From a virus: DNA of 29,539 bases. Position 1 is the first letter of the stretch, and each line of letters begins with the position of its first letter. Below the pieces are notes generated by a model that made no database searches, had not been told where the DNA came from, and saw only the letters and a program-made list of their open reading frames with translations. The stretch is taken from IMG/VR virus record IMGVR_UViG_3300006737_000120, positions 1 through 29,539 of that record. One strand, written 5' to 3'. A program made the translations under genes and the position numbers. Positions 1 through 8,400 of the stretch are shown one piece after another.

Positions 1-720
1 AACAAGCGTGACAAGTTTGGTCTGCGTATGTCTAATGTAGGTAGGCCAACTTGCCAACTCTGGTATGACAAGAATAAACCAGAGGCAGCTATACCCCTAC
101 CAACCACATTCGTTATGAACATGATGCTTGGCGATATAGTTGAAGCAGTGTTTAAAGCAGTATTAAAAGAAGCAGGAGTTAAATATGAAGACACGGATAA
201 AGTTTCTCTTGACCTTGGTGATGATAGCGTTTCTGGTAGTTATGACCTCATCGTTGATGGTGCAGTGGATGATATTAAATCAGCTTCAGACTGGTCATAC
301 AGAAACAAGTTTGAATCCTATGACAGTCTTGCCAGCGGTGATAGCTTCGGGTATGTGGCCCAGTTAGCTGGATACGCAAAGGCGTCAGGTAAAAAGGCTG
401 GCGGCTGGTGGGTTGTAAACAAAGCTAATGGGCAGTTTAAATATATACCAGCGACAGGTCTTGACATTGACAAAGAGATATCACATATTAAGAAGACTGT
501 TGAAACAGTAAAGGAGAACAAGTTTGAAAAGCGTTTTCAACCAGTACCAGAGAAGTTTAGAGGCAAGGAGACAGGCAATACTGTGCTTAATACTGGCTGC
601 AAGTTTTGTTCTTATCGCTTTGACTGCTGGCCTTCTCTGGTGGAAAGACCTGCTGTAAAATCACAGGCAAAGAACCCACCTATCGTGGCATATGTGGAAC
701 TAAGAAAGGAGTATGTATAA
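1..720 (+). CDS. RecB/Cas4-like PD-(D/E)XK exonuclease, 5' end outside window
   Basis: The reading frame is open to base 1, so the true start is probably upstream; the first ATG in the window is at 28. Counting from that ATG, the nuclease core is visible as GSYD (Asp73), then DDIK (Asp82, Lys84) and a QLAGY motif (Gln112, Tyr116), the D-(D/E)xK-QxxxY pattern of RecB-family nucleases. One cysteine at residue 9 and three in CKFC-x5-C (191, 194, 200) match the spacing seen in Cas4/AddB-type nucleases that hold a 4Fe-4S cluster. In phages such proteins act as exonucleases in recombination, replication or host DNA breakdown. The next gene starts immediately after the stop codon. The fold call is strong; the Fe-S cluster and the exact substrate are inferred. 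Confidence 0.8.
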   Translation, partial: NKRDKFGLRMSNVGRPTCQLWYDKNKPEAAIPLPTTFVMNMMLGDIVEAVFKAVLKEAGVKYEDTDKVSLDLGDDSVSGSYDLIVDGAVDDIKSASDWSYRNKFESYDSLASGDSFGYVAQLAGYAKASGKKAGGWWVVNKANGQFKYIPATGLDIDKEISHIKKTVETVKENKFEKRFQPVPEKFRGKETGNTVLNTGCKFCSYRFDCWPSLVERPAVKSQAKNPPIVAYVELRKEYV

Positions 721-930
721 ATGGAGATTGAAATAAATGAACTCGCAGAGCAAATCAAAGAGGCAGAGGCACATCTTGTGGAACTTAGGAAGGAGTATCG
801 TGAACGGAAGACTGCAGGTTTACGTGCGGCGATATCAGCGCGTAATGAAGCAGATAAGGTCTTGCGCGAAGAGCTACAGGCTCTAGGATATCGCGGTAGT
901 CCTTTTGTATCGTGGCGTGACGTTGGTTAA
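721..930 (+). CDS. small coiled-coil phage protein
   Basis: A 69-residue protein starting directly after the nuclease stop codon, with a good ribosome site (AAAGGAG about 9 nt upstream). The first 60 residues are a charged Glu/Lys/Arg-rich helix with a heptad-like pattern (ELAEQIKEAEAHLVELRKEY), so it is probably a coiled coil. The last residues end in SPFVSWRDVG. Its end overlaps the start region of the endonuclease I gene by about 26 nt. I do not recognise a family. Small proteins like this in phage replication operons often partner with neighbouring DNA enzymes, but nothing in the sequence proves that. Confidence 0.65.
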   Translation: MEIEINELAEQIKEAEAHLVELRKEYRERKTAGLRAAISARNEADKVLREELQALGYRGSPFVSWRDVG

Positions 931-1381
931 CGCAAAACAATTTAGAGCCGCACGTAAATACGGTTATCGCAGTGGATTAGAGTTAACTGTATCGGACAAG
1001 TTGAAGTCGGACAAGGTTAAGTTTAGATACGAGTCCATTAAAATAGAATGGGAAGACATAGCGTATAGAACTTACACCCCCGACTTCATTCTTTACAATG
1101 GTATTATTATAGAGGTTAAAGGTAGATTTACTTCAGCGGATCGGCGTAAACATTTGCTAGTGCGTAAGCAACACCCACATTTAGATATACGTTTTGTATT
1201 TGAAAATAGTAATTCCAAAATTAGGAAAGGTTCTAAAACAAGTTATGCTATGTGGTGCATAAAGCACAAGTTTAGGTACTATGACAGAATCATACCTGAG
1301 TGTTGGATTAAAGAAAAGGGTAAAGACAAACACCCTAAGTTTATACTACACCCTAGCTCAACAGTAAAAAGGAGAATGTAA
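905..1381 (+). CDS. T7 endonuclease I-like Holliday junction resolvase
   Basis: Clear similarity to phage T7 gp3 (Phage_endo_I family), which resolves branched DNA and helps degrade host DNA. Counting from the TTG at 905, the catalytic set is present and in order: YRSGLE (Glu26), TYTPDF (Asp60), and EVKG (Glu70, Lys72), equivalent to T7 Glu20, Asp55, Glu65 and Lys67. The family signatures DRRKHLLVRKQHP-like, SKIRKGSKTSY and IPECWIKE also match. The length of 158 residues is close to T7's 149. The start is uncertain: TTG at 905 is the furthest upstream, and a GTG at 917 is also in frame. Both overlap the previous gene. The stop overlaps the next ATG (TAATG). Confidence 0.93.
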   Translation: MYRGVTLVNAKQFRAARKYGYRSGLELTVSDKLKSDKVKFRYESIKIEWEDIAYRTYTPDFILYNGIIIEVKGRFTSADRRKHLLVRKQHPHLDIRFVFENSNSKIRKGSKTSYAMWCIKHKFRYYDRIIPECWIKEKGKDKHPKFILHPSSTVKRRM

Positions 1382-1737
1382 TGGATAAAGAATACCTTAG
1401 AAAACAGATAAACGATGAAGATTACATTATCCGTGTTCGTCCCGGTCAAGATGAAGATGGTGTATGGACAGGTGAAATAGACCTATCAATTATTACTTTG
1501 CCGGGTAATTCACTTGATGATGATGCATATCATAGTGTTATGCACCTAGTTAAAATGATGTGTGCTTCTGTTCCAATAATGGAAGAGATAGAAGCAGTGC
1601 GTGATTGCATACACGAATACGTAATGTCTATGGATAAAGATGATGTTGAAATTACGCTTGAAGATGAAGTTGAAAAGGTGTATGATGGCAATGTTATTAA
1701 GATAGATTTTTCTAGTAGAACTAGGGGGTCAGCATGA
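1381..1737 (+). CDS. conserved hypothetical acidic phage protein
   Basis: A 118-residue acidic protein. Its start overlaps the preceding stop by one base and is preceded by AAAAGGAGAATGTA, a good ribosome site. The stop overlaps the DUF3310 start as ATGA, so the three genes are translationally coupled. There are no membrane segments, signal peptide or recognisable catalytic motif. A mixed alpha/beta pattern with an acidic C-terminal half (DDVEITLEDEVEKV) is all that can be seen. Its place between a resolvase and a DUF3310 protein suggests a role in DNA or nucleotide metabolism, which is an inference from position only. Confidence 0.75.
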   Translation: MDKEYLRKQINDEDYIIRVRPGQDEDGVWTGEIDLSIITLPGNSLDDDAYHSVMHLVKMMCASVPIMEEIEAVRDCIHEYVMSMDKDDVEITLEDEVEKVYDGNVIKIDFSSRTRGSA

Positions 1738-2075
1738 GTAGACACGAAGATTATATGAAAGCAATGATACAGCAAGAGGAGTTACGTATGGCACAAGCAA
1801 AGAAACAAAGTGATAATGTTGCTGAAATGGCAAAGGCTATGGGCATGGCTGTTGATATGGTCAACAGTCCACCACACTACAATCAGACGGGCATTGAGTG
1901 TATTGATGCTATCTCTGCTGCCACTGATAGTAACTTCAAGTATTACTTACAAGGTAACATTATGAAATACCTGTGGCGATTTGACTATAAAGATAAGCCA
2001 TTAGAGGATTTGCAAAAGGCCAAGTGGTACTTGGACAGGTTGATAGAAGAGGTTATGGCGAGTGATAAGAGTTAA
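1734..2075 (+). CDS. DUF3310 family protein (T7 gp1.7-related nucleotide kinase fold)
   Basis: A 113-residue protein with the DUF3310 pattern in the second half: NSPPHYN at 44-50, GIECIDAI at 53-60, then LQGNIMKYLWRF and DLQKAKWYLDRLI. The T7 member, gp1.7, is reported as a nucleotide (dTMP/dGMP) kinase; whether this short protein has that activity is unknown. The N-terminal 40 residues are a charged helix and could be trimmed if one of the later in-frame Met codons is used, but the first ATG has a strong upstream AGGGGG and overlaps the previous stop. It sits two genes before the ribonucleotide reductase, which fits dNTP supply. Confidence 0.85.
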   Translation: MSRHEDYMKAMIQQEELRMAQAKKQSDNVAEMAKAMGMAVDMVNSPPHYNQTGIECIDAISAATDSNFKYYLQGNIMKYLWRFDYKDKPLEDLQKAKWYLDRLIEEVMASDKS

Positions 2076-2076
2076 A

Positions 2077-2223
2077 ATGTACATAACCATTGAGGTGGAC
2101 GATGAAGAGTATCCGGTCCCTGCTGATGGCAGGGTTGGAGAAGAATTAGAGGATAGCCTACACGATTATTTCCATGATATAGATGGGGCTAACATTAAGC
2201 ATATTAGAACGATTACGGAGTAA
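2077..2223 (+). CDS. small hypothetical protein (48 aa)
   Basis: A short ORF that exactly fills the space between the DUF3310 gene and the ribonucleotide reductase gene: it starts one base after the previous stop and ends three bases before the next ATG. The product starts MYITIEVDDEEYPVP and is acidic, with a beta-strand-like start and the segment LEDSLHDYFHDIDG. The ribosome site is weak (AAGAG), so translation probably depends on coupling to the upstream gene. No family is recognised. The tight fit between neighbours is the main reason to believe it is real. Confidence 0.6.
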   Translation: MYITIEVDDEEYPVPADGRVGEELEDSLHDYFHDIDGANIKHIRTITE

Positions 2224-2226
2224 GAA

Positions 2227-4158
2227 ATGATAAACAACCAATTACCAACAGACTATCAAAACTTTATAGCTCTCTCACGTTATGCACGTTGGAAAGAAGA
2301 AGAGCAACGTAGAGAAACATGGGGCGAAACTGTGCAAAGATACTTTGACTACATGGATAAGCATCTAGCCGACAATCACAACTACAAACTATCTGATGAG
2401 TTACGTTCAGAGTTAGAAGAGGCTGTGCTTAACATAAGCGTCATGCCTAGCATGAGAGCGTTGATGACCAGTGGCCCTGCACTAGACAGATGCCATGTAG
2501 GTGGATACAACTGTTCCTATGTACCTGTAGATAGCCCACGTGCATTTGATGAAACTATGTATATTCTTATGTGTGGCACGGGCGTAGGCTTTAGTGTAGA
2601 GCGTCACAACATTGAAAAGCTACCCATCGTGGCAGAAGATTTCTACAAGACTGACACAGTTATCAAGGTAGGTGATAGCAGACCCGGTTGGGCAAAGTCT
2701 CTAAAAGAACTTATTGCCATGCTATATGCTGGACAGATACCAGCATGGGATGTGTCAGAGGTACGCCCTGCAGGTGCTAGGCTCAAAACATTTGGTGGTA
2801 GAGCATCAGGTCCACAACCATTGGTTGAGTTGTTTGAGTTTGTTGTACAGAAGTTTAAGGGTGCAGCAGGTCGTAGGCTATATCCAATTGAATGTCACGA
2901 TATCATGTGTAAGATTGGGGAAGTGGTAGTCGTGGGTGGAGTACGTAGATCAGCACTCATTAGCTTATCTAACTTAAACGATGACCAGATGGCTCATGCT
3001 AAATCAGGTAAATGGTATGAGTATGAAGGACAACGTGCGTTGGCTAACAACTCTGTAGCGTACAAAACTAAGCCTGAGATGGGTACATTCATGCGTGAGT
3101 GGTTGTCTCTGTACGACAGCAAGTCAGGTGAGCGTGGTATCTTCAACAGGCAATCTGCTATTAAGCAAGCAGCTAAGAATGGTAGGCGAGATACAGAGCA
3201 TGACTTTGGTTGTAATCCTTGCTCTGAGATTATTTTACGCCCCTATCAGTTCTGTAACCTATCTGAAGTAGTCATCCGTGAGAATGACACTATGGATACG
3301 TTAAAAGAAAAGGTGCGTCTTGCCACAATACTTGGCACGTTCCAAGCTACAATGACTAACTTTAAGTATCTACGCAAGGTATGGAAAGATAATACAGAGG
3401 AAGAGCGTTTACTTGGTGTGTCTTTGACGGGTATTATGGACAATGTTATGACCTCTACTAACGGTGAAAAGTTGCCTATACTTTTAGGTGTGTTAAAAGA
3501 CGAAGCAATTCGTACTAATGCAGCCATAGCAAAGCAGCTAGGGATATCACAGTCCACTGCAGTGACTTGTGTTAAGCCTAGTGGCACTGTGTCACAGCTT
3601 ACTGATGCAGCGTCAGGTATCCACGCTAGACATAACCCATACTATATACGCACTGTGCGTGGCGATAATAAAGACCCTCTGACACAGTTTCTTATATCTC
3701 AAGGCATACCTGCTGAACCTGATGTAACGAAACCTGAATCAACAACAGTATTTAGTTTTCCTATGAAAGCACCAACAGGTGCAATAACTAGAACACAAAT
3801 GAACGCCATTGAACAGCTAGAATTATGGCTTACTTATCAGCGTTATTGGTGTGAACATAAGCCATCTGTATCCATCACTGTCAAAGAACACGAATGGATG
3901 GAAGTAGGTTCTTGGGTATATAAATATTTTGATGAAGTATCAGGTGTTTCATTTTTTCCTCACAGTGACCACACGTATGCACAGCCTGTTTATCAAGATA
4001 TAGATAAAGATGAATATAAAAAGTTCTTGACAAAGATGCCAAAAAATGTAGACTGGTCATTGTTGCAAGAGTTTGAGAAGGAAGACACTACAACAGGTGG
4101 ACGTGAGTTGGCGTGTACTGCTGGTGTGTGTGAAATTGTAGACATAGAGGCAGCGTGA
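2227..4158 (+). CDS. adenosylcobalamin-dependent (class II) ribonucleoside-triphosphate reductase
   Basis: A 643-residue monomeric class II reductase, the type studied in Lactobacillus leichmannii, which makes dNTPs from NTPs using coenzyme B12 as radical source. The essential cysteines are present: Cys96 (NCSYVPVDS) and Cys343 (FCNLSE) as the redox pair, Cys332 in NPCSEI as the radical cysteine with Glu334 beside it, and a C-terminal re-reducing pair Cys630/Cys635 (CTAGVC). The CGTGVGFS and VKPSGTVSQL motifs are also typical. It is about 100 residues shorter than the Lactobacillus enzyme. GGAG upstream of the ATG gives a good start. Because it needs B12, the phage must rely on cobalamin in the host. 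The stop overlaps the next ATG. Confidence 0.95.
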   Translation: MINNQLPTDYQNFIALSRYARWKEEEQRRETWGETVQRYFDYMDKHLADNHNYKLSDELRSELEEAVLNISVMPSMRALMTSGPALDRCHVGGYNCSYVPVDSPRAFDETMYILMCGTGVGFSVERHNIEKLPIVAEDFYKTDTVIKVGDSRPGWAKSLKELIAMLYAGQIPAWDVSEVRPAGARLKTFGGRASGPQPLVELFEFVVQKFKGAAGRRLYPIECHDIMCKIGEVVVVGGVRRSALISLSNLNDDQMAHAKSGKWYEYEGQRALANNSVAYKTKPEMGTFMREWLSLYDSKSGERGIFNRQSAIKQAAKNGRRDTEHDFGCNPCSEIILRPYQFCNLSEVVIRENDTMDTLKEKVRLATILGTFQATMTNFKYLRKVWKDNTEEERLLGVSLTGIMDNVMTSTNGEKLPILLGVLKDEAIRTNAAIAKQLGISQSTAVTCVKPSGTVSQLTDAASGIHARHNPYYIRTVRGDNKDPLTQFLISQGIPAEPDVTKPESTTVFSFPMKAPTGAITRTQMNAIEQLELWLTYQRYWCEHKPSVSITVKEHEWMEVGSWVYKYFDEVSGVSFFPHSDHTYAQPVYQDIDKDEYKKFLTKMPKNVDWSLLQEFEKEDTTTGGRELACTAGVCEIVDIEAA

Positions 4159-4316
4159 TGAATTGCTGGTATTGTGGAACAGAATTAATCTGGGGTGGGG
4201 ACCATGACATAGGAGAAGAATTTGAAAACTTCTGTATGGAAACAAACCTATCATGCCCTAATCCAGATTGTAGGGCTGAAGTTATTATGTATTTGCCAAA
4301 AGCAGAAAGGAGTTAA
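4158..4316 (+). CDS. small zinc-ribbon phage protein (52 aa)
   Basis: A short ORF starting within the stop of the reductase gene (TGATG). The product has two cysteine pairs, C-x2-C at residues 3-6 (NCWYCGTELIWGGDHD) and C-x4-C at 33-38 (SCPNPDCRAEV), the layout of a small zinc ribbon. Proteins with the opening CW-CGTELIWGGDHD are common in tailed phage genomes, from memory, and have no assigned function. It may bind nucleic acid or a partner protein. GAGG lies upstream of the start, and coupling to the reductase gene is likely. Confidence 0.8.
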   Translation: MNCWYCGTELIWGGDHDIGEEFENFCMETNLSCPNPDCRAEVIMYLPKAERS

Positions 4317-4317
4317 C

Positions 4318-4503
4318 ATGGAAGCATTATTAGTATTAGGCGCATTAGCATATGGTATTCATCATATGAACAAACAAGATGAACCAGAGGTAGCAGAAGT
4401 AACTGTGCAAAAATTAGAAGACATTGACTGGTCTAAAGCAGGTAACTTTAGGACAGCCAGCACAGAAAATAATGTGCAATGGGTAATAATAACGGAAGGA
4501 TAG
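4318..4503 (+). CDS. small protein with hydrophobic N terminus (61 aa)
   Basis: The start is placed at ATG 4318 because AAAGGAG lies just upstream and the earlier in-frame ATG at 4222 falls inside the zinc-ribbon gene. The 61-residue product begins with a short hydrophobic stretch (MEALLVLGALAYGIHH), long enough for a weak membrane anchor, followed by an acidic soluble part. It ends with VQWVIITEG. It is coupled closely to the genes on each side (1 nt after the previous stop, 3 nt before the next start). No family recognised. Confidence 0.65.
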   Translation: MEALLVLGALAYGIHHMNKQDEPEVAEVTVQKLEDIDWSKAGNFRTASTENNVQWVIITEG

Positions 4504-4506
4504 AAA

Positions 4507-4761
4507 ATGAGAGATGTAATAATACGAGGAGCAAGAGCGCACTTTATTGGGAATATTAATAAACACTTAGCTAACATTGAAATATATATGAACAACACAA
4601 TTGGTATCGGTGAACACTCTGATATCATAGAGACTGTAGAACTAGAACTTGAGCAGGTCGCTAACTATCACGATAAGTTAGAGATGCTTGAGAAATATTT
4701 TATCAAACCACAACAGAAACAAAATGAAGGAGTTGAGGATGAGGTGGAACAATCTGACTAA
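4507..4761 (+). CDS. conserved small phage protein (84 aa)
   Basis: An 84-residue alpha-helical protein starting MRDVIIRGARAHFIG and containing NIEIYMNNTIGIGEHSDI, followed by a helix ending in HDKLEMLEKYF. This layout recurs in marine tailed phages as a protein of unknown function, as far as I recall. A good ribosome site (GGAAGGATAGAAA) precedes the ATG. The last 23 nt overlap the next gene, whose own Shine-Dalgarno (AAGGAG) lies inside this one. A structural or DNA-metabolism role cannot be told from sequence. Confidence 0.8.
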   Translation: MRDVIIRGARAHFIGNINKHLANIEIYMNNTIGIGEHSDIIETVELELEQVANYHDKLEMLEKYFIKPQQKQNEGVEDEVEQSD

Positions 4762-4996
4762 ATATGATGCGCCTTTGCGTATACAATATCAATCAGGTTA
4801 CGATGCATTTTATAGGGGTGGGGACTTTGTTCCTGACCCCGATCATAAAGATAGATTTGTATTTATAGAAATGCGTCCTAAGATTAGTCAGAATACTATG
4901 CAGTATCGTGAGTGGCAACGAGGCTGGAATACTGCGTACTTTGAGAATCTAAGAAAGGTTAAGAGTCGTGAACAAGCTAGAGCAAGACGCAAATAA
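4739..4996 (+). CDS. small hypothetical protein (85 aa)
   Basis: The start at ATG 4739 is chosen because AAGGAGTTGAGG directly precedes it; an in-frame ATG at 4688 has no such site and lies deep within the previous gene. The product begins MRWNNLTKYDAPLRIQYQSG. It has the pattern YQSGYDAFYRGGDF and then EWQRGWNTAYFENL, two similar short segments of aromatic and Gly residues of the kind found in small phage proteins with a repeated xWxxGW/YxxG motif. The C terminus is strongly basic (KVKSREQARARRK), which could bind nucleic acid. Unknown function. Confidence 0.75.
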   Translation: MRWNNLTKYDAPLRIQYQSGYDAFYRGGDFVPDPDHKDRFVFIEMRPKISQNTMQYREWQRGWNTAYFENLRKVKSREQARARRK

Positions 4997-5015
4997 CTGG
5001 ATGAGGGAGAGATAT

Positions 5016-5354
5016 ATGAGTAACATTACAGCAACGGAGTACCAACGTAAGGCTGCAGAGACTGCCATATTCCCTAAAGAAAAAGCCCTTGAGTATTTAA
5101 CTCTGGGGCTTACTGGTGAGGCAGGTGAGATTGCCAACAAGGTCAAGAAGTTGATTCGTGACGGTGCAGATAGAGAAGAGCATCACGCTAAACTAAATGC
5201 TATTGGTCACGAGATTGGAGATGTTATGTGGTATTGTGCCATGCTTGCTAAAGAAGTGGACATGAACCTTGGTAGAATTATGGAAGACAACTTGGACAAA
5301 CTGGCAGATAGGAAAGCTAGGAATCGTCTACAGGGTGACGGGGATAACCGATGA
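5016..5354 (+). CDS. MazG-like nucleotide pyrophosphohydrolase
   Basis: A 112-residue single MazG-fold domain. The metal-binding motifs are visible: GEAGE (Glu35 and Glu38) in the first helix, and HEIGD (Glu66 and Asp69) in the second, giving the ExxE...ExxD set that hydrolyses nucleoside triphosphates to monophosphates. Phage MazG proteins are proposed to clean unusual nucleotides or alter host nucleotide signalling. An upstream in-frame ATG at 4968 lies in the previous gene; ATG 5016 has GAGGGAGAG before it and is preferred. It belongs to the dNTP-metabolism group with the reductase. The stop overlaps the next tiny ORF as ATGA. Confidence 0.9.
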   Translation: MSNITATEYQRKAAETAIFPKEKALEYLTLGLTGEAGEIANKVKKLIRDGADREEHHAKLNAIGHEIGDVMWYCAMLAKEVDMNLGRIMEDNLDKLADRKARNRLQGDGDNR

Positions 5355-5425
5355 TATCATTAGGTATTATAACAATAGCATACATGTATATGCTTCATGT
5401 ACTAGCAAAAGAGCAGGGGATTTAG
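5351..5425 (+). CDS. tiny hydrophobic peptide (24 aa), possible membrane protein
   Basis: A 24-codon ORF overlapping the MazG stop as ATGA, with GGGGA 8 nt upstream. The product is almost all hydrophobic (MISLGIITIAYMYMLHVLAK, then EQGI) and could form one short membrane helix. Its stop codon is in the loop of the terminator hairpin at 5414-5437, so it is the last thing transcribed in this arm. No homology is claimed. The coupling and the ribosome site support it, but at this length chance is possible. Confidence 0.4.
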   Translation: MISLGIITIAYMYMLHVLAKEQGI

Positions 5426-5437
5426 TCCCCTGTTTTT
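5414..5437. terminator. intrinsic terminator between convergent arms
   Basis: A 7-bp perfect stem (CAGGGGA at 5414-5420, TCCCCTG at 5426-5432) with the five-base loop TTTAG and a run of five T on the plus strand. It ends the plus-strand early operon. The minus-strand gene ends in the same place: its TAA stop uses bases 5436-5438, inside the T run. On the minus strand the hairpin is followed by CTCTTTTGC, a weaker U tract, so the hairpin may act in both directions. Confidence 0.85.
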
Positions 5438-8400
5438 ATTTGTATACAGAGCGTAATACTTTACCAATTGTAGCTAGTTCATAAAGATCTTCTATCTTAG
5501 CACCATCTGCTGGTCTACCATTTCTCGCTATAAATTCTGATGCTGCATTTTTACGTATTTCACGTGGTAGTCTACGATATGCTAACATAGCTTCAGTATA
5601 AGCAGGTGCATCTGCAGAAATACTTTTACCATCAGATAGTAGTCGTTTTACACTTTTTACTTGTTCTTTTATCAGTGCTTTCACTCTACTGTTGACAAAC
5701 TCTTGTGCAGTCATTTCTTTTTGTAGAGATTCATTTTCATTATACTCTATAATGGATTGTTTTTCATACGCTTGTGCCGCGTCAACCAAGCCGGGAATAA
5801 TTTCACGCAGTTGTTCATTTTCAAATCTGCGTATGCTAGGCACCTTAGATGAGCTACCTAATTCAAATTCACTGATACCAAGACGTTTAATATACTCACC
5901 TTGCTCACTATCTCTTGTTTTGAGAGACAAACCTAATCCAACCTTAAATGCAGAACCCACTCTGCTTGGCTCTTCTTGGAACAGACTCTGACGTAAAGGT
6001 AATTGCTCATCTTCTTTACCCGATGTCAAGAACCCCCTCGCACGTAGTGGCTGTTTTAGATTCTCTGTGAATGTTCTACCAAATGTTAGTGTAGGATCTT
6101 GTGCTGTATCTCTAAACTCTTCTCCTCGCATACCAATAGCACGTTGTGTATCAATAATCTGCGCACCCGGCACAGCCCACGTAGATAGGTAATTACCCAA
6201 GGCTCTGGCTGTAGCACGAGCGAGTGCTTCATCACGAGTCAAGTCACCACCACCTGCTAAATTGACTACCTCTTCAATAATACTGTTTCCTACACCTGTT
6301 CTTACGTTTGTTCCTAAAAATGTTTCAGAAAACTCCTTGCCTTTAAAGAAGTCATCAAACGTGCCATCCATAAGACGCTTTGTTGCCTCTCCTAAATACA
6401 GATACTGACGCAGTGGGAACTGTGGTGTGGTATCCATCACTGTGCCATCACCCATACTTAATTCTTTATAATCTGCAGGTGCATCTTCTGTGCTACGTGC
6501 TTGATATGCTGCATATACACCTGCCATACCTACAAGGTTACGTGATATGCGCCTTCTATCTGCGGCAGACAGTTTAGTGCCTTTAGGTAACTGGCCCATC
6601 AGCTTCTTAGTAAGAGGTATAGAAGCACCGCCCATATAGTTACCCATCAACTCAAGGCTGTTGAACATGAAACGTGGGAATGGTATGGCTACCGTCAAAC
6701 CATTACGAGTGATAAAGTTTGTTATTTCCCTAAACAGCGGAGTCTCTGGCTGCTTGGCATATGTTACATCAAGTGCTTTGTTCGTGGAGTCTGCTACAAG
6801 TTCCATAAAAGAACGTGCGCCTTTAGGACGTACTGTTGTAGAGTCATTTAATAAATCACGAATTTGCCCGTTATTAATGGTATCAATTAGATCAATTTTA
6901 TATTCACGTTTTACCAGACGTTCTAACTCACCTAAAAAAGAACCACGGCGTACAAGATACTCTTGATATCTGTTTGCACTATTTAAAACGCTGACCGCAT
7001 CCTCTAGTTCAGATAATACTGTATCCGTTCCTCGTCCTAGTGTGCTAAACTTACCACCAAGAATACCTTTGTCAGCAGCCGCTTCAGCTTCCTGTCTAAC
7101 TTTCTTTGCATCAAATTTTGTTTTAGTGTCTTTGGCTCGTTGTTTCGCCGCTGCTATAAAATTATCCACCTGCTCTTTACGAGCCATGCCCCTACCAGTA
7201 GCAGATTGTAATTCATTTAGCTGATTAAACATAAGATCAAACTGCTTGGACAATTCAGGACGATTTAAAATAAAGTCCACATAGTCTTTAGTATCTAGTC
7301 TGCTTTCTGGCCCAAACATATACCGCATATGACGGAAGCTGTCGTTCCAGTTAGAGCGACTTAACACTGTGCCTGTAAATGCTGCTGTTTTACGTGCGAC
7401 ACCCGTTGCTTCTCCTGCATTATATAAAGCGGTATCCATTACATTAGTAAGAGTGTCCAGAGGCGCACGAATACCTGCAGATGTCACGTTACGTGCAGCA
7501 GTCGCTAACTGTGATACTAACCCACCACGGCGTATACCCTCAATACGCATAATATTGTTACGTATCTTACCTTGTTGTGCCTGTGTAGCTACGCGCTGCA
7601 GTTCCTGCATCTCATTCAAAGGTCTTGCACGTTTAATCTGCGATAGTTTCTGCAGAGTCTTACCTGCCTCAGAGCCAGAGCCTACGACAGTTAAGATGTA
7701 ATCTTCAAATGATACATTATACTTGTTCAGTATATCAATCAGTTCATCGCCGGGTATAAGTTCTTTATCTATAGTCAAATCAAACAAATGGTCAATTAAT
7801 CTATATTCTTTTCCATCTTCAAACTTTTTAGGAGCAAAAGCATTTGGATTTCTATCTTTTAATTCAGCCGCCGCTGCAACAAGCCCGTTAAGTTTATCAG
7901 ACTTTAGTACGGGCATGGTAATCTTGTCTTCTTGACCTGCCAATAATGCAGCGTCATCTAATTCCACATCACTACCTAAAGCTCTTTGAACTCTAGTACG
8001 TGTGTCACCTGCGTCTAACTCTTTTGCTGTTTCTCTGCCAGCTTCACGTGCCTTATCTGCGTTTAGCACCTTCTTTCCATCTACTTCATCTGAAATAGTT
8101 TTACCAGTGGAAAGTTCAAAGTCTTCTATTAATGCTTGTCTAAGATCATCATTTTGATCGGCTATCTCTGCAGCCTCATCTGCTTTCTTAGTCACCTCTT
8201 CTGCTGTAGCGTCTTTAGCCCTATTAATATTCATCTTGCGATTGAGTAGTTTTTCACGAGCAGCTTCGCTACGCTTCTTTGCTTTCTCTATCTGTTTAGC
8301 TTCTCTAAATGTTTTACGTGCTACACCTGCTCCAGCAGCACCCGGAACTACAGCTTCAGCCATCTCTAACATCATTGTTAAATCTGTACCAAACTTTCTC

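Noticed and set aside
4222-4317. Upstream part of the 61-residue protein frame
   Set aside because: It overlaps the zinc-ribbon gene, and the Shine-Dalgarno sequence AAAGGAG clearly points to the ATG at 4318.
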